Of a stretch of 64,000 nucleotides of DNA, positions 26,482-36,635 are shown piece after piece. The notes beneath the pieces are model-generated. The model saw nothing but the letters and a program-made list of their open reading frames with translations. It was not told the DNA's origin and ran no database searches. Origin of the DNA: an uncultured Spirochaetales bacterium (GTDB lineage: Bacteria > Spirochaetota > Spirochaetia > Sphaerochaetales > Sphaerochaetaceae); contig CACYEI010000068.1 in NCBI GenBank assembly GCA_902773355.1, positions 1-64,000 on the forward strand, in the 5' to 3' direction. How positions within the stretch are numbered: the stretch's first letter is position 1; each line of letters begins with the position of its first letter. A program made the translations under genes and the position numbers.

Positions 26482-27567
26482 GATATTTTTTTTTCTTTGC
26501 TTTCTTCTTTTAAAATAAAAGTTCTTTTTCTGAATTTTAGGTACCTTTTTCTTGGGTATTTCACTATTTATGATACCATTATCTTTCATAAAATTAGAAC
26601 AAGCGGTTTCTATATCAAAATTTGGTGGTGTTATTGGATTTAAGAGTACTTTAGCCTGCCTGAAAAGATCAGATTTAATTTCCTGGGGTTCATTAAGATT
26701 TGGATTAATATAGAGTGATGATTTTATTAATGCTGAAATTCCATCAGATAAAGAAATACCAGAAGCTTTTTTACTATCAAGTTCTTTTAGGTTAGAAAGC
26801 ATTGAATTCTTATCTGATATAAACGATAAAAATGGAAGCATAAATTGAAGTAAATGGAAGTTATATAGCTGTTTGATTATTTCAGAAGACTGTCCGCTGT
26901 TAAGAATTTTTATTATTTCATCTGTTATTCTTGAATGACTTACATTTTGAAGTTCTGAAGAAAAAAATTTTATTGTAAGTTTAAGTTTTAATGGAATTTT
27001 GAATCCTGTAGTAACTGAATATTTTACCGCTCTTATCATCCTTACAGGATCTTCTTTAAATGTGAATCTTAATGGAATTAAGGATTTTATTATTTTTTTT
27101 TTAATATCATTATAACCGTTTGTAAAATCCAAAATTGTCTGTTCAAATGGATTGTAATACAAACTGTTTAAAGAAAAATCTCTGCGTTTTGAATCTTCTT
27201 CTATAGTACCAAAGATGTTGTTAGATTCTTTTCCTCTAAAAGTTGAAACTTCAATTATTTTATGTCCAAATGCAACATGAACCAATAAGAAACGTTTCCC
27301 AATGATTCTTGAATTATAAAATAAACGTCTTACCTGTGCAGGACTTGCAGATGTGACAACATCAAAATCTTTTGGATTAATTCCTAATAATAAATCTCTA
27401 ACAGCTCCTCCAACAATATAGGCATTAAATCCAGAATCCGTTAGTTTTTTTATAATTTTAATTGCGTCCTTATCAACTTTATTTATATCTATATTGTGCT
27501 CTGAATTAGTATAGATCTTAGCCAAAGGTTTTGCTTTATTCTGATCTTTTTTGTATCTTATTTTCAT
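26476..27567 (-). CDS. pcnB: Poly(A) polymerase/CCA-type nucleotidyltransferase, PcnB-like
   Basis: The 363-residue class II nucleotidyltransferase has the catalytic signature GGAVRDLLLG then DFDVV near residues 55-75. LFYNSRIIGKRFLLVHV is typical of bacterial poly(A) polymerase I, and RRDFSLNSLYYNP and KEDPVRMIRAVKYS follow. The C-terminus is strongly basic (about 335-363), as in PcnB, and would bind RNA. A second, CCA-adding-like enzyme is encoded at 41116, so this copy probably adds 3' poly(A) tails. No Shine-Dalgarno sequence precedes the ATG. Confidence 0.82.
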   Translation of the reverse strand: MKIRYKKDQNKAKPLAKIYTNSEHNIDINKVDKDAIKIIKKLTDSGFNAYIVGGAVRDLLLGINPKDFDVVTSASPAQVRRLFYNSRIIGKRFLLVHVAFGHKIIEVSTFRGKESNNIFGTIEEDSKRRDFSLNSLYYNPFEQTILDFTNGYNDIKKKIIKSLIPLRFTFKEDPVRMIRAVKYSVTTGFKIPLKLKLTIKFFSSELQNVSHSRITDEIIKILNSGQSSEIIKQLYNFHLLQFMLPFLSFISDKNSMLSNLKELDSKKASGISLSDGISALIKSSLYINPNLNEPQEIKSDLFRQAKVLLNPITPPNFDIETACSNFMKDNGIINSEIPKKKVPKIQKKNFYFKRRKQRKKNIL

Positions 27568-27617
27568 TATATTTTAAATTATCAAATAATATATTTGTAT
27601 TCAATACTCCAACTAGA

Positions 27618-27646
27618 TTGAACATAAAAAACTAACTACTTATAAT
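27618..27646 (+). promoter_or_regulatory. Sigma-70 promoter of the hisS operon
   Basis: TTGAAC (27618-27623), a 17-base spacer and a perfect TATAAT (27641-27646) lie 46 bases before the hisS ATG. The leader of about 40 bases contains a GAGG ribosome-binding site near the ATG. This conventional layout contrasts with the leaderless-type promoters elsewhere in the window. Confidence 0.65.
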
Positions 27647-27692
27647 TTAGTATCATACACGCAGTACACATAAATAAATTATTGAGGTTAAC

Positions 27693-28958
27693 ATGATTGA
27701 ACCAAAAATTTTAAAAGGATTTAGAGATAGTCTTCCCAAAGCAGAAACATATAAACAAACACTTATTGATACTATTAAGAACACTTTTAGATTGAATGGT
27801 TTTTCTCCTATAGATACTCCTGCTTTAGAGTATTCAGATATTCTATTGGGAAAAGGCGGAGGAGAAACTGATAAGCAAGTTTTTAGATTTAAAGATAATG
27901 GGGATAGAGATATTGCATTAAGATTTGATCATACCGTTCCTCTTGCCAGATTTTCAGCGTTAAATTATGAAAACCTGGTTTTCCCATTAAAATGTTATCA
28001 AATTAGTAAGGTCTGGAGAGGAGAAAAACCACAAAAAGGTAGATTTAGAGAATTTACACAATGTGATTTTGATATTTTAGGCTCTGATTCCATTTACTCT
28101 GATTTTCAAGTTTTATTTTTAATTTATAAATGTTTTAAAAACTTAAATGTAGACAATTTTAAAATACACATTTCACATAGAGGTTTACTTAATGAATATT
28201 TAAAAACAAAAAATATTGCTAATGATGATAATGAAATTCTTAAAATTTTAGACAAGTTAAAAAAGATAGGTATTGATAAAGTTAAGGAATCACTATATCA
28301 AACTGGTCTATCTGAAATGGATGTAAACAGTATTTTAGATTTTATTTCTGTAAAAGATATTAATGAATTAATAAACCTTATTGGAATGGAAAATGAATAT
28401 TTATCATTATTAAATGATGTTTTTGATCAAATTAAACTTTTAAATCTTTCTGATTATTTTGTTTTAGATACATCAATAACCAGAGGTCTGGACTATTATA
28501 CGGGTATTGTTTTTGAAACATTTTTAAGTGGTGTAGAATTTATGGGTTCAGTTTGCTCTGGAGGAAGATACGACAATTTATCATCATTATATATTAATAA
28601 AAAAATTTCTGGAGTTGGAGGAAGTATTGGCTTAGACAGATTAATATCAGCATTAACAGAGTTAAAAAAATGCTCTTTTGATAATATTAAATCTGCTGAT
28701 TTTCTAATTACAAATCAAAAATGGGCTTTTAAGCTACTTGATTTGTTAAATAAAAATAATATCAGTTCAGACATATACTGTGGTAATAAATCACTAGGTC
28801 ATCAGTTTGCGTATGCACAACAATTATCTATTCCTTTTGTTGTTTTTTCTTATAGTGAGGAAAAAGATAAATATAGTATAAAAAATATTAAAAAAATGGA
28901 AATCTATGACGACATAAGTTTTGACTTTATTCTAGGACTATCAAATGATAAAACCTAA
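27693..28958 (+). CDS. hisS: Histidyl-tRNA synthetase
   Basis: The 421-residue class II synthetase charges tRNA-His. Class II motif 2 appears in VWRGEKPQKGRFREFTQCD near 110-128, the histidine-specific loop in TRGLDYYTGIVFE near 263, and motif 3 in SGVGGSIGLDRL near 308. The C-terminal anticodon-binding domain spans about 330-410. It heads the hisS-hrpA-aroB-nifS-thiI operon behind a good promoter and overlaps hrpA by 14 bases. Confidence 0.96.
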   Translation: MIEPKILKGFRDSLPKAETYKQTLIDTIKNTFRLNGFSPIDTPALEYSDILLGKGGGETDKQVFRFKDNGDRDIALRFDHTVPLARFSALNYENLVFPLKCYQISKVWRGEKPQKGRFREFTQCDFDILGSDSIYSDFQVLFLIYKCFKNLNVDNFKIHISHRGLLNEYLKTKNIANDDNEILKILDKLKKIGIDKVKESLYQTGLSEMDVNSILDFISVKDINELINLIGMENEYLSLLNDVFDQIKLLNLSDYFVLDTSITRGLDYYTGIVFETFLSGVEFMGSVCSGGRYDNLSSLYINKKISGVGGSIGLDRLISALTELKKCSFDNIKSADFLITNQKWAFKLLDLLNKNNISSDIYCGNKSLGHQFAYAQQLSIPFVVFSYSEEKDKYSIKNIKKMEIYDDISFDFILGLSNDKT

Positions 28959-31461
28959 CAATCTTCCAGTTTGGGATAATAGAGATCAGATTCTTAGTGC
29001 CTTAAAAGATAATAATGTTGTAATTATAGAAAGTCCTACAGGAAGTGGTAAAACAACACAGATACCTCTTATTCTAAAAGAAGCAGGATTTAATGGTTTA
29101 ATTGGAATAACTCAGCCAAGAAGAATAGCAACTCTTTCTGTTTGTGAATTTATTAATAAACAACTATCAGATGAGAACTTAGATCCCTCTTATTGCGCTT
29201 ATAAAATGAGATTCTATGATACAACAACAGAGAACACAAAAATTAAAATCTTAACTGACGGAATGTTACTTCAGGAATTAAAAGCTGATCCTGCTTTAAG
29301 TAAATATTCCATTATCATGGTAGATGAAGCTCATGAAAGAAGTTTGAATATTGATTTTATTTTAGGTTTATTAAAACAGATATTATCATATAGAGATGAT
29401 TTTAAATTGATTATCTCATCTGCAACCATTAATACTGAAGTTTTTTCAAAATTTTTTGCTTTAAAAAATGGTAAAAATGCACCAATAGTTTCAATTAAAG
29501 GTAAAAAATATAATGTAGATATTAAATATTTAAATTTAGATAAAGAATATAATGAAGATTTGATAATTGATAAAATTAGCTCACTTATAAATGAAATCAC
29601 GCAGCGTTTTATTTCAAATAATAAAAAAATAAATTTAGATACACTTGTTTTTTTACCTGGTGAATATGAAATAAAAAAATCAATGATGAATGTAATGATG
29701 AATTGTGATACGTCCTTACTTCAGCTCTACCCGTTATATGGAAGACTTAATAAAGAAGAACAGGAACGGGTTTTTACTCCAACTGAAGAAGGAAAAATTA
29801 AAATTGTTTTTGCAACAAATATTGCTGAAACAAGTTTAACAATAGATGGAATAACTATTGTTATTGATAGTGGTTATGCTAAGTTTAATTCATATAATCA
29901 AACAAATTTCACATCAGCATTACAAACACAGCAGATTAGTAAAGCTTCAGCCATGCAAAGAGCTGGAAGAGCTGGAAGAACTTCTGATGGAATATGTTTT
30001 AGACTATATTCAAGCAAAGAATTTAAAGAAAAAGATATGTACACCAAGGAAGAAATACTTAGAACTGATCTTTCTGAGGTTGTTTTAAGAATGTCTGATT
30101 TAGGTATTTTTGATTTTGAAAATTTTCCATTTATAACTCAGCCCGGAAAAAATGCATTAAAAAGCGGAGAAAAAACTTTGCTGATGCTATCAGCTATAGA
30201 TGAAAAAAGACATTTGACAAAAATAGGTGAATTGATGGTTAAATATCCACTTTTACCTAGACATAGTAGAGCCTTAGTGGAAGCTGTAATTAGAGAACCT
30301 GAGATAATATATCCTACAATCATCAGTATCAGTTTTTTATCTTGTAAAACACCTTATATTTACCCTGTAGGATTAGAAGATGAAGCTAGAGCATTTAGAA
30401 AAAATCAAAGTACAGAATATGGAGATTTTATAGATTGTGTTAATTTATATTTGAAATATATAAGTTTAAATACAAATAAAAAAAGAGAAAAATTTTGTAA
30501 TAATAATTTTTTAGATAAACAGTCAATGGATGAAATAGTTCATGTAACAGAGCAATTATGCGAAATTACAAGAGAAATTGGTATTCCCGTTAAAACAGAA
30601 GGATTTAGTTTCCTAAACAAATATTATAAAGATTGTATTATTTCCATGGCTTCTGGTTTAAGACAATTTATTTGCGTTAAAAATAAAAAAGATAATTCTT
30701 ATCACTCTATTACAGCAAAAGAAATATATATTCATCCTGGTTCTGCATGGTTTAAAAATCAACCTCAGTTTATATTAGCTGGAGAGATTGTTTACACCAC
30801 TAGACTATATGCCAGAACAGTATCTCCTATTATGCCTAAATGGATAGATAGTATTTCAAGTAGTATTGTTCAAAATTTATATTCCAGCTCCAAAGAATAT
30901 AAAAATAAAAAAACGGAAGTAGAAATTGAATATTTGAAAGATTCAGAAAACAATCTAGTAATCAATGGAATTTCCTTTAACTATCTTAAAATAAAAAAGA
31001 AAAGAAAATTAGTTGTTATACCGTATGATAAAATAAATGTATTAAACAATTATATAAAAAGAAAACCAAATAATAATCAGCTAAAAGGTACTCTTCTCTT
31101 TAAAGATAGATATTTATTATTTGATGAAAAAATAACTTCAATATTAAAAATTTCCAAATTCTTAGATTTTTCTGATAATGGTTTTTTAAAAGAAAAAATA
31201 CCAAACTTTATTTATTACTATACTGATGAAAACAAAATTAATGCATTCATTTCAAATATCTTAAAAATTTGCGAATATGATAATAAATTTTTAGGCTTTG
31301 TTGAACTTATAAGTCTTTCAAATGGATATAAATTTCAGGTTGAAACATCGTTTAATAAAGCTGTTTCAGATACTGCATTCAGTTATCTAAACCTATATGA
31401 TGAAACTGGTAAAAAACATTATAATAAGCTATACAATAAACTGGTAAAATATGTTGAATAA
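28945..31461 (+). CDS. hrpA: DEAH-box ATP-dependent RNA helicase, HrpA-like
   Basis: The 838-residue helicase has motif I GSGKTTQIP near 33-41, the DEAHERS box near 127, SAT in motif III, and motif VI QRAGRAGRTSDG near 332. The helicase-associated and OB-fold regions follow, with YARTVSPIMPKWI near 620 typical of HrpA. It is much shorter than the roughly 1300-residue enterobacterial HrpA and lacks its long C-terminal extension. It probably remodels mRNA or ribosomal complexes. It overlaps hisS by 14 bases and aroB by 11. Confidence 0.85.
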   Translation: MIKPNNLPVWDNRDQILSALKDNNVVIIESPTGSGKTTQIPLILKEAGFNGLIGITQPRRIATLSVCEFINKQLSDENLDPSYCAYKMRFYDTTTENTKIKILTDGMLLQELKADPALSKYSIIMVDEAHERSLNIDFILGLLKQILSYRDDFKLIISSATINTEVFSKFFALKNGKNAPIVSIKGKKYNVDIKYLNLDKEYNEDLIIDKISSLINEITQRFISNNKKINLDTLVFLPGEYEIKKSMMNVMMNCDTSLLQLYPLYGRLNKEEQERVFTPTEEGKIKIVFATNIAETSLTIDGITIVIDSGYAKFNSYNQTNFTSALQTQQISKASAMQRAGRAGRTSDGICFRLYSSKEFKEKDMYTKEEILRTDLSEVVLRMSDLGIFDFENFPFITQPGKNALKSGEKTLLMLSAIDEKRHLTKIGELMVKYPLLPRHSRALVEAVIREPEIIYPTIISISFLSCKTPYIYPVGLEDEARAFRKNQSTEYGDFIDCVNLYLKYISLNTNKKREKFCNNNFLDKQSMDEIVHVTEQLCEITREIGIPVKTEGFSFLNKYYKDCIISMASGLRQFICVKNKKDNSYHSITAKEIYIHPGSAWFKNQPQFILAGEIVYTTRLYARTVSPIMPKWIDSISSSIVQNLYSSSKEYKNKKTEVEIEYLKDSENNLVINGISFNYLKIKKKRKLVVIPYDKINVLNNYIKRKPNNNQLKGTLLFKDRYLLFDEKITSILKISKFLDFSDNGFLKEKIPNFIYYYTDENKINAFISNILKICEYDNKFLGFVELISLSNGYKFQVETSFNKAVSDTAFSYLNLYDETGKKHYNKLYNKLVKYVE

Positions 31462-32482
31462 ATTTTCTAAAATAGTCTTTTCTGATAATTTAAAAGAAAA
31501 ATTGTTAATAATTGAAAATGAAGATGCTTATTTTATTTGTGATAAAAATACATATAAATTTTTACCAATAGAGCCAAAAAAACTATTAATTATTAATTCT
31601 GATAAAGAAGAAATAAAAACACAGTTTTATCTAATTCAAATTCTAGATTTTTTTTATAAAAATTCTGTAAGGAGAAATTCCATAGTAGTATGTTTTGGTG
31701 GAGGCACTTTAAGTGATTTAGTTGGATTTGCTTCATCTATTTACTTAAGGGGCATAAATTTTATTATTGTACCCACTACTCTATTAGCTATGGTTGACGC
31801 ATCAATTGGAGGTAAAACAGGTATTAATTATAATGGAACAAAAAATTTAATAGGTTCCTTTTATTATCCAAAAGAAATAATAATAAATACAGATGTTTTA
31901 AATTTCTTATCTGAAAATGACTATTTTTCCAGTATTGGTGAAATAATCAAATATTCACTTATTACAAAAAATAAAATTTTTTTTAAATATTTAATTGATA
32001 ATGTAAATTTGTTTTATAAGAAGGATGCAGTTTTTATATTAAAAATAATTAAAGAGTCAATTAAAATAAAAAAATCATATGTTTTAAAAGATCCGTTTGA
32101 TAATAAGAATATCAGAGTAAATTTAAATTTAGGTCATACTTTTGCCCATGCCTTAGAAAGTTTATATGATTTCAGTATAAGCCATGGTAAAGCTGTAGGT
32201 ATTGGTATTTATTGGTCTCTTTGTTTATCATATAAATTAAAATTATGCAGTAGAAAATTTTTTAATATGACTATAAATATTTTAAATCAATACTCTATTA
32301 TGGATAATCTGGTAGTTGTAAAAGATGATAATTTTGAATTATTTTATTCATTTTTATTAAAAGATAAAAAAAATTCATCAGAAAAAATTTCTTTTATTTT
32401 ACTTAAAAATTTTGGTAAAACAATAAAAAGGGATGTTGAAAAAAATTTAATTAAAATGGTACTTAAAAATGAAATATTTTGA
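31451..32482 (+). CDS. aroB: 3-dehydroquinate synthase
   Basis: The 343-residue enzyme converts DAHP to 3-dehydroquinate, the second step of the shikimate pathway. It has the NAD-binding GGGTLSDLVGFASS near 78-91, the substrate and metal block VDASIGGKTGIN near 112-123, and LNLGHTFAHALE near 213-224 with its metal-binding histidines. No other shikimate gene is in the window. It is embedded in an operon of tRNA-related genes and overlaps both neighbours (11 and 14 bases). Confidence 0.93.
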   Translation: MLNKFSKIVFSDNLKEKLLIIENEDAYFICDKNTYKFLPIEPKKLLIINSDKEEIKTQFYLIQILDFFYKNSVRRNSIVVCFGGGTLSDLVGFASSIYLRGINFIIVPTTLLAMVDASIGGKTGINYNGTKNLIGSFYYPKEIIINTDVLNFLSENDYFSSIGEIIKYSLITKNKIFFKYLIDNVNLFYKKDAVFILKIIKESIKIKKSYVLKDPFDNKNIRVNLNLGHTFAHALESLYDFSISHGKAVGIGIYWSLCLSYKLKLCSRKFFNMTINILNQYSIMDNLVVVKDDNFELFYSFLLKDKKNSSEKISFILLKNFGKTIKRDVEKNLIKMVLKNEIF

Positions 32483-33596
32483 TTGGACAGCAACATCATT
32501 AATCAGTGATCAAGCACTTGATAGTTATATTAATTTTTCAAAAAAATTTTACGCTAATCCTTCATCATTACATTATTTAGGTAAAGAAGCAAAAATTGAA
32601 TTAGAAAAAATAAGAGAAAAATTTTCAATTTTGTTAAAATGCTCTACAGATAATGTTTTTTTTACGTCAGGTGGAACAGAATCAAACAATATTATTATCC
32701 AACATCTATTCAGCTACCCTTCTGAATCCGAGATAATAACCACTTCAGTTGAACACTCTTCAATATTAGAGTTTTCAAAATCATTATCAAATCATAATAT
32801 ACATTTAAAGAAGATTGATTGTGAAAAAGGGATGATCAATCTTGAGAAACTTAAATTATTACTTTCTGATAAAACCAAGATGGTATGTCTTATGAAAGTA
32901 AATAATGTAACAGGGAATATATTGAATATTGAAGAAGCAATTACTTTAATAAGAGCATATGAAAAAGATAAAAATAGAAAAATTCATATTCATTCAGACG
33001 CTGTTCAAGCTTTAGGAAAGATAAGTTTCTATCCAAGTGCAATAGATTTGGATTCATCTTCTTTCTCTGCACATAAGTTTTATGGTCCTAAAGGTGTTGG
33101 TATACTTTATAATAGAAATAAAAACATTATTGCATTAAATAAGGCTGGAGGTCAGGAATCAGGTTTACGTGGTGGAACAGAAAATGTTCCAGGAATATAT
33201 GCTTCATTTACTGCTTTAAATGATGCTTTAAATAATTTAGATGAGAACTATGAATATGTATATTCGTTGAATTCATTTTTCAGAGCTTTTCTTTTAAATA
33301 ATAATCTGCCTGTTTTAAGTTTAGATTTACCTAAAAGTTCCCCATATATTATTAATTTTTCCATACCAAATATTCCATCTGAAGTAACTTTAAGATTACT
33401 GTCTGATGCAGGGTTTTGTGTTTCTTCTGGTAGTGCATGTAATTCCAATTCCAGAGGTAAGGTAGAACAAACATTAAAAGGATTTGGGATTCCTGATAAT
33501 TTAATCAAAGGAAGTATAAGAGTGTCATTTGGTATTTTAAATAAATTAAATGATGTTAAAGATTTATGTGATTCAATTTATAAGATTGTAAAATAA
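32469..33596 (+). CDS. nifS: Cysteine desulfurase (NifS/IscS family)
   Basis: The 375-residue PLP enzyme mobilises sulfur from cysteine. PLP-binding Lys203 lies in SAHKFYGPKG, the cofactor pocket shows TSGGTESNN near 66-74 and HSDAVQALGK near 175, and catalytic Cys324 is in SSGSACNSNSRG. It is followed 22 bases later by thiI, so it most likely donates sulfur for 4-thiouridine synthesis, although an Fe-S cluster role is possible. No iscU or scaffold gene is adjacent. The start overlaps aroB by 14 bases. Confidence 0.93.
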   Translation: MKYFDWTATSLISDQALDSYINFSKKFYANPSSLHYLGKEAKIELEKIREKFSILLKCSTDNVFFTSGGTESNNIIIQHLFSYPSESEIITTSVEHSSILEFSKSLSNHNIHLKKIDCEKGMINLEKLKLLLSDKTKMVCLMKVNNVTGNILNIEEAITLIRAYEKDKNRKIHIHSDAVQALGKISFYPSAIDLDSSSFSAHKFYGPKGVGILYNRNKNIIALNKAGGQESGLRGGTENVPGIYASFTALNDALNNLDENYEYVYSLNSFFRAFLLNNNLPVLSLDLPKSSPYIINFSIPNIPSEVTLRLLSDAGFCVSSGSACNSNSRGKVEQTLKGFGIPDNLIKGSIRVSFGILNKLNDVKDLCDSIYKIVK

Positions 33597-33618
33597 ATTC
33601 TTAAGGAGAATTGATTAT

Positions 33619-34788
33619 ATGGAAGAAAAACTATTTTTAATTAAACTTGGAGAAATCAGCTTAAAAGGATTAAATAGACCTCTTTTTGAAAAAAGACTTA
33701 AAAACAATATAAAACTCAGATTAAGACCATATTATAGCAGAATAAAAAAAGAAAAAGGTAGACTTTATCTTTATTGTACAGACTGTCCTGATAGCTTAAT
33801 TATAAGTGTTTTAAGTACTACTTTTGGTGTTGTAGCTTTTTCTAAATCATATGTAACAGATAAAAATTGGGATTCTATTGTAAATGAGGTAAATAATGTA
33901 ATTTCTTATGCTCCTTTTGATAATGGAATTGGCACTTTTAAAGTTATTTCAAAAAGAGCTGATAAAAATTTTATGTATAATAGCTATAAAATTTCATGCG
34001 AACTAGGTGGAGTAATATTGGATAAATATCCAAATATGAAAGTAAAACTGGATAACCCAGAAAAAACATTAAATATAGAAATAAGAGATAAAGCATATAT
34101 TTATACTTCTGACCTTTCAGGCCCATCTGGACTTCCCTGTGGTGTATCAGGAAAAGGCCTTTTACTTCTTTCTGGTGGGATAGATTCACCTGTAGCAGGC
34201 TATCTTATGTCTAGCAGAGGTATGAAAATTGATTGTATATATTTTCATGCTTATCCATACACTTCAGAACAGGCATTAACTAAAGTGGAACATTTAGCTG
34301 AAATATTAGCCAAATGGAACTGTGGTATAAGTTTAAATGTAGTAAATTTTACCAAAGCTGAACTGTGGATAAAAGATCATTCTAGCGAAAGTGAGCATAC
34401 TTTAATGATGAGAGCATCCATGATTAAAGTTTCTACTGAGCTTGCAAAAAAAATAAATGCAAAAGCACTTATAACAGGTGAATCTTTAGCACAGGTAGCC
34501 TCTCAAACATTAGATAGTATTTCTTTTACAAATAGCATGACTGATTTACCAGTTTTTAGACCACTTATAGGGCATGATAAAGATTTTATTATTGATATAG
34601 CTAAAAAAATGGGAACTTATGAAACAAGCATTCTGCCTTATGATGATTGCTGTACAATTTTTAGTCCAAAACATCCGCTTTTAAATCCAGATACTATGAT
34701 AGAAAGTGATTCATTTCAAAAAATGAACATTCAGAGTATATTAGATGAATGTCTGGACAGTATCCAAACCAAGTATTATTCCTGGTAA
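33619..34788 (+). CDS. thiI: tRNA 4-thiouridine synthetase ThiI
   Basis: The 389-residue enzyme thiolates U8 of tRNAs using sulfur from a cysteine desulfurase. The N-terminal ferredoxin-like and THUMP regions (1-165, opening with LIKLGEISLKGLNRPLFEKRL in outline) bind tRNA. The PP-loop LLSGGIDSP is at about 183-191. There is no C-terminal rhodanese domain, so the thiazole-biosynthesis branch seen in enterobacterial ThiI is not expected. Its partner nifS lies directly upstream. AAGGAG precedes the ATG at a suitable distance. Confidence 0.95.
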   Translation: MEEKLFLIKLGEISLKGLNRPLFEKRLKNNIKLRLRPYYSRIKKEKGRLYLYCTDCPDSLIISVLSTTFGVVAFSKSYVTDKNWDSIVNEVNNVISYAPFDNGIGTFKVISKRADKNFMYNSYKISCELGGVILDKYPNMKVKLDNPEKTLNIEIRDKAYIYTSDLSGPSGLPCGVSGKGLLLLSGGIDSPVAGYLMSSRGMKIDCIYFHAYPYTSEQALTKVEHLAEILAKWNCGISLNVVNFTKAELWIKDHSSESEHTLMMRASMIKVSTELAKKINAKALITGESLAQVASQTLDSISFTNSMTDLPVFRPLIGHDKDFIIDIAKKMGTYETSILPYDDCCTIFSPKHPLLNPDTMIESDSFQKMNIQSILDECLDSIQTKYYSW

Positions 34789-34790
34789 AA

Positions 34791-35792
34791 TTACTTTTGG
34801 TAAAGAATACCTATTGTGTTATAAACTTGTTTAATTTTCTTTTCCGCTTTATCTAATGCTTTTTCTGCTCCATTTTTAAGTACGTTTTCTATGTAGCCTT
34901 TATCCGAAAGGAATTGGGTTTTCCTTTTCTGGAGTGGAATTAAAACTTCTGCTACAGCTTCTGCTACAGATGTTTTAAAAACACCATATCCATGCCCAGA
35001 AAATTCATTTTCAGATTCCTTAATTGTTTTTCCTGTCATAACAGAATATATTGTTAATAAATTAGATATCCCAGCTTTATTTATAGCATCATATCTAACT
35101 TCATTTTCACTGTCAGTAACTGCTTTTTTAAATTTTTTTATTATTGTATTTTCATCATCATTTAAACTTATAAATGAGTTTAAATTTGCATCTGATTTTG
35201 ACATTTTTTTATCAGGATTTTGAAGACTCATAATTTTTGCACCATTTTCTGATATATATGGTTCTGGTATAATAAATGTATCTGTGTATCTGTTGTTAAA
35301 TCTTTCAGCCAAATTCCTTGCTAATTCCAGATGTTGTTTCTGATCAGCACCTACAGGAACAAGATTTGTATTATATAACAAAATATCAGATGCCATTAAA
35401 ACCGGATAGTCCATTAACCCCATATTAATATTATCAGAATGAGATTTACTTTTATCTTTAAACTGGGTCATTCTCTGTAATTCACCTGGATATGTAATGG
35501 TATTAAGTATCCATGTTAGTTCTGTATGTTGGTGAACACTTGACTGTAAAAAAAATATGCATTTATCTGGATTTAAATCACATGCTAGATATGTTGCTGC
35601 AAGATCAAACACATTTTGTTTAAATTGTACAGGATCCTGTTTCACTGTAAGTGTATGTAAATCTGCTATGGAAAAAATGCAGTTATATTCTGTATCCAAT
35701 AATTTAATCCAGTTTGAAATAGCCCCAATATAATTACCTAAAGTCAGTATTCCAGATGGTTGTATAGCTGAAAATAATATTTTGCTTTCCAT
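34791..35792 (-). CDS. trpS: Tryptophanyl-tRNA synthetase
   Basis: The 333-residue class I synthetase has the HIGH-type motif PSGILTLGNYIGA near 13-25 and the signature KMSKSDANLNSFI near 196. GMLMDYPVLMASDILLYN-like active-site residues occur near 120-138, and GADQKQHLELARNLA near 142. It is the last gene of the ileS-lipoprotein-trpS group and converges on thiI with only two bases between stops. Confidence 0.96.
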   Translation of the reverse strand: MESKILFSAIQPSGILTLGNYIGAISNWIKLLDTEYNCIFSIADLHTLTVKQDPVQFKQNVFDLAATYLACDLNPDKCIFFLQSSVHQHTELTWILNTITYPGELQRMTQFKDKSKSHSDNINMGLMDYPVLMASDILLYNTNLVPVGADQKQHLELARNLAERFNNRYTDTFIIPEPYISENGAKIMSLQNPDKKMSKSDANLNSFISLNDDENTIIKKFKKAVTDSENEVRYDAINKAGISNLLTIYSVMTGKTIKESENEFSGHGYGVFKTSVAEAVAEVLIPLQKRKTQFLSDKGYIENVLKNGAEKALDKAEKKIKQVYNTIGILYQK

Positions 35793-35813
35793 ATTTTTAT
35801 AATCCTTTTTTAT

Positions 35814-36635
35814 TTATATTTTTACATCAATAATATCCAAAACTATTTCATCTGAATAATCCTGATTTTTAAGATAAACAGATTTTAATTCTTGCGTGAT
35901 TGTTTCTTTTAGCTGTTCAACACTTGGTCTAATTCCTTCTTGTCTTTTAGCTGTAGTGTATGCCATTTTTATTAATTTAAAAAAACTATCAGAAAATTCT
36001 TGAGAAGTCATACTAAACTCCACGCTATATTTTTTACTGTTATCATTTTTATTTACTGACAGAAAAATGTAATCAAATCTTTCTAATGAACTATCAGATA
36101 AATCTAATCCAAAATTTGGCATTACTGACGGCTTTTTAATGTACAAAGAAGTTTCAGCATTAATCAAAGATCTGGTTATTTCTGGAGATAATCTAGTTTC
36201 TTTAAATTTATAAGTCATTTCATAAACTGAATCTATATCCTTATTTGCAAATAAAATTATTCCATTTGCGGGAACAACAATCTGAAGAGATGATTTATTA
36301 TGAACCCATACATTAAGGTTATTAATTTTTATTTTTTTAAATTCATTTGAAAGATTTAAACCTGTTTCAGCTATAAATTTACTGAATTTTCCTTCAAGTG
36401 CTCCATAATAATTCTGATTTACAGGATTATAAGATCCTGAAATCCTGTAAAATGATACTTTTTCAACACTAACAAACTGATTAATTAATGCTTGATCTGA
36501 TGTTGTAAAAATATAATCTCCAGGTTCACCTATTACTGAAACATATGGATTATTATCAGTGAAAGGATTATTAGTTGCACATGAGAAAAAAAAGAAAGCT
36601 ATAAATATAATTGATATAAATTTTAATTTTTTCAT
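35814..36635 (-). CDS. Putative lipoprotein of unknown function
   Basis: The 273-residue protein starts with a lysine-rich n-region and hydrophobic core ending in FFFFSC. Cys19 is a likely lipidation site with the relaxed lipobox common in spirochaetes. The mature part is a mixed alpha/beta domain without recognised motifs; the pattern VSVEKVSFYRISGSYNP near 54-70 recalls treponemal hypothetical lipoproteins. It overlaps the ileS stop by 4 bases and precedes trpS by 21 bases, so it is co-expressed with two synthetases, probably by chance of operon layout. Confidence 0.65.
   Translation of the reverse strand: MKKLKFISIIFIAFFFFSCATNNPFTDNNPYVSVIGEPGDYIFTTSDQALINQFVSVEKVSFYRISGSYNPVNQNYYGALEGKFSKFIAETGLNLSNEFKKIKINNLNVWVHNKSSLQIVVPANGIILFANKDIDSVYEMTYKFKETRLSPEITRSLINAETSLYIKKPSVMPNFGLDLSDSSLERFDYIFLSVNKNDNSKKYSVEFSMTSQEFSDSFFKLIKMAYTTAKRQEGIRPSVEQLKETITQELKSVYLKNQDYSDEIVLDIIDVKI

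Noticed and set aside
34745-34835. Hairpin between the convergent thiI and trpS stops
   Set aside because: The imperfect GGTAAA/TTTGGTAA similarity is direct rather than inverted and does not form a convincing stem.
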